Source of the DNA: Undibacterium sp.
GTDB lineage: Bacteria > Pseudomonadota > Gammaproteobacteria > Burkholderiales > Burkholderiaceae_D
Length of the DNA stretch: 64,000 bases
Direction of reading: 5' to 3'
Assembly: GCF_030651495.1 (NCBI RefSeq)
Contig: NZ_JAUSFI010000086.1
Span: forward strand, 1 to 64,000
The notes beneath the pieces are model-generated. The model was not told the DNA's origin. It was given only the letters and a program-made list of their open reading frames with translations, and did no database searches. Made by a program: the position numbers and the translations under genes. Position 1 is the first letter of the stretch. Each line of letters begins with the position of its first letter. Below are positions 63,056 through 64,000 of this stretch, in pieces.

Positions 63056-63394
63056 CTTTACTTTGGATAGCCAGTCTTGGAACCACTCAACGGGAAGACA
63101 CTCATCTTCGAATGAACGTGAGCGCAATTCTTCGATTTTATAAACGTTGGCTAGGTACAAATCCCATTGGGTTTCAACGTCCGTGAGGATGGGGAGAAAA
63201 CGTTCAATTTCGGGTGTTGCGTCAACATCAATGTACTGACACCAGAATCGGTCGCACCACTCCGCAATTTGTTTATGGGAGTGCGGTGACCGTTCAGGAT
63301 CCGCGCCCCACTCAAGCACCTGAATCACGGCCTCGGGTGTGAATGGCAGCGTGACAGGCTTGATGCTCGGAGTCGGTGACGGCGCAGAGTTCAT
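63050..63394 (-). CDS. Cassette gene 3, hypothetical protein (114 aa)
   Basis: 114-aa acidic soluble protein (MNSAPSPTPSIKPVTLPFTPEAVIQVL ... ending PVEWFQDWLSKVKA) with many Trp and Asp residues and no membrane segment. The segment HSHKQIAEWCDRFWCQYIDVD suggests a small helical domain; no family recognised. The stop codon falls in attC site 3. A GTTATGC core precedes the start by about ten bases. Confidence 0.65.
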   Translation of the reverse strand: MNSAPSPTPSIKPVTLPFTPEAVIQVLEWGADPERSPHSHKQIAEWCDRFWCQYIDVDATPEIERFLPILTDVETQWDLYLANVYKIEELRSRSFEDECLPVEWFQDWLSKVKA

Positions 63395-63845
63395 AAGGCA
63401 TAACGTGATTTAATTTTCATTTTGCAAAATTAACCGACGCCCAAAAACTAGGCAGTCGGTTTCTTTTCTCGGGAAACCCTTATGGTGCCGAGTTCAAATC
63501 GCTTATACCTAGGAAGCAGGCGGTATCAGCAAATCGACAAAAGGGGCGTAGAGAATAATTTTCATTCTACCAATGAAGTTAGCAAGATTAAAATTTATTA
63601 CGACTGCCAGCTTGCACCCCCATTGCGGCCAGTCAAGTCGCGACACATAGTTTGCGGTACGAAGAGGATAGGCCAGCGCCATGTAACTTAGGCTTGACGC
63701 CTTTATTCAACGGTTGACGGCTAGATTGAGCAGGAATACCTAAGCTGAAAAAATCTGGGGGCGTGCTGGGGAATCATTTATGATTTGCGTTGTTTACTGT
63801 CTAACCGCCATCGTCGTCCGCACACAAAAATACATCACTGATTTA
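63395..63845. other. Region upstream of the cassette array
   Basis: About 450 bases. It contains the outer GTTATGC core (63398-63404) and the hairpin at 63432-63461. A plus-strand frame at 63482-63691 (69 aa) shows no protein character. I find no integrase gene and no clear promoter motif for the array. Confidence 0.5.
63432..63468 (+). terminator. Hairpin with T tract at the array edge
   Basis: AACCGAC(G)CCC / GGC(A)GTCGGTT around AAAAACTA, followed by TCTTTTCTC on the plus strand. It could be a terminator for plus-strand transcripts or part of an attC/attI-like structure, since a core site lies 28 bases away. Confidence 0.6.
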
Positions 63846-64000
63846 ATGAAAAAAATAAAACTCACTTCCCCCGTATCGATGGCCCTGATCGCGCTTAGCG
63901 GCGTGATCGCGCTGATTTCTAATCTGGGGTCATCACAGGCGGCGTTGCAGCTGCTCTACATTGCCAATCCGCAGCACGCCGGTTTGCAAGACATTGTCTC
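63846..64000 (+). CDS. Probable rhomboid-family intramembrane protease, N-terminus only
   Basis: Open frame from ATG 63846 to the right edge, 51 residues visible. It begins with a transmembrane helix (SMALIALSGVIALISNLG) and continues ALQLLYIANPQHAGLQDIV, similar to the start of bacterial rhomboid proteases where a FIANP-like stretch precedes the first conserved loop. The catalytic GxSG and His lie beyond the window, so this is a tentative call. Confidence 0.5.
   Translation, partial: MKKIKLTSPVSMALIALSGVIALISNLGSSQAALQLLYIANPQHAGLQDIV

Larger units (their letters stand above)
61725..63404 (-). mobile_element. Integron gene-cassette array, three cassettes, no integrase in view
   Basis: Three small minus-strand genes, each directly followed by an attC-like site (62969-63055, 62452-62509, 61725-61823). 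All sites have the same orientation as the genes, with terminal RYYYAAC-type and GTTRRRY-type core sites and internal inverted arms. A further GTTATGC core lies at 63404-63398, 10 bases before the first gene, marking the entry side. Reading direction would place an integrase to the right of 63404 on the plus strand, but none appears before 64000. Confidence 0.8.

Noticed and set aside
63482-63691. 69-aa plus-strand frame to the right of the cassette array, where an integrase would be expected
   Set aside because: Too short and without tyrosine-recombinase motifs; probably chance.

Overview
This looks like a chromosomal segment of a betaproteobacterium, most likely Oxalobacteraceae (Undibacterium/Herminiimonas-like). 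The inference rests on the gene set (thiL-pgpA, pyrF, YebC-purD-hemF-nadD-rsfS-rlmH-maf-rng, class I PhaC, DUF1631, a PEP-CTERM protein) and on moderate GC content. No search could be run, so genus level is a guess. Nearly all of the window is ordinary, densely packed chromosome; the accessory parts are about 42.4-46.8 kb and 61.7-63.4 kb.

Layout. 0-13.5 kb: thiL-pgpA; a PBP7-like peptidase; a lone Pal-type lipoprotein; two OmpR-type two-component systems (3.7-5.65 kb minus, 6.6-8.5 kb plus) around pncC/cinA; an EF-hand protein; pyrF; a diguanylate cyclase with an NTF2-like domain; isocitrate lyase with a 14-bp palindrome upstream. 13.8-24.7 kb: tRNA-Arg(CCU), Uup-type ABC-F protein, ParB-like protein, parvulin, DUF1993, DUF2726, GNAT, ribA, ilvD, Bax-inhibitor-1-like protein. 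24.8-35 kb (minus): fbp, pepN, DUF1631 protein, a 51-aa membrane protein, quinone oxidoreductase, EamA transporter, HerA-like ATPase. 35.1-42.4 kb (plus): yebC, purD, hemF, nadD, rsfS, rlmH, maf, rng.

42.4-46.8 kb is AT-rich and accessory. It holds a broken small exported-protein gene coupled (TAATG) to a FeeM-like PEP-CTERM-associated acyltransferase, a ThiF/E1-like enzyme, a PEP-CTERM protein behind a good sigma-54 promoter, and about 0.9 kb of decayed sequence.

46.8-59.2 kb is a metabolic and efflux block. Eight minus-strand genes (tolC, hlyD, double-NBD ABC ATPase, two ABC-2 permeases, fabI, bifunctional MaoC-phosphotransacetylase, ackA) run head to tail and diverge from phaC. The divergent gap carries a perfect FNR/ANR-type box (TTGAT-N4-ATCAA) with a -10-like hexamer at class II spacing on each side. 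I infer oxygen-responsive control of PHB synthesis on one side and acetate/acyl overflow plus export on the other.

59.5-64 kb: an RcnB-like protein, an MFS transporter, then three small minus-strand genes each followed by an attC-like recombination site: an integron gene-cassette array with no integrase visible in the window. The window ends in the start of a probable rhomboid protease gene.

Across the window, a dispersed REP-like palindromic family (core GCGCATATCCCATGCGG) appears at least six times between genes, and several short tandem repeats sit at or just past stop codons.
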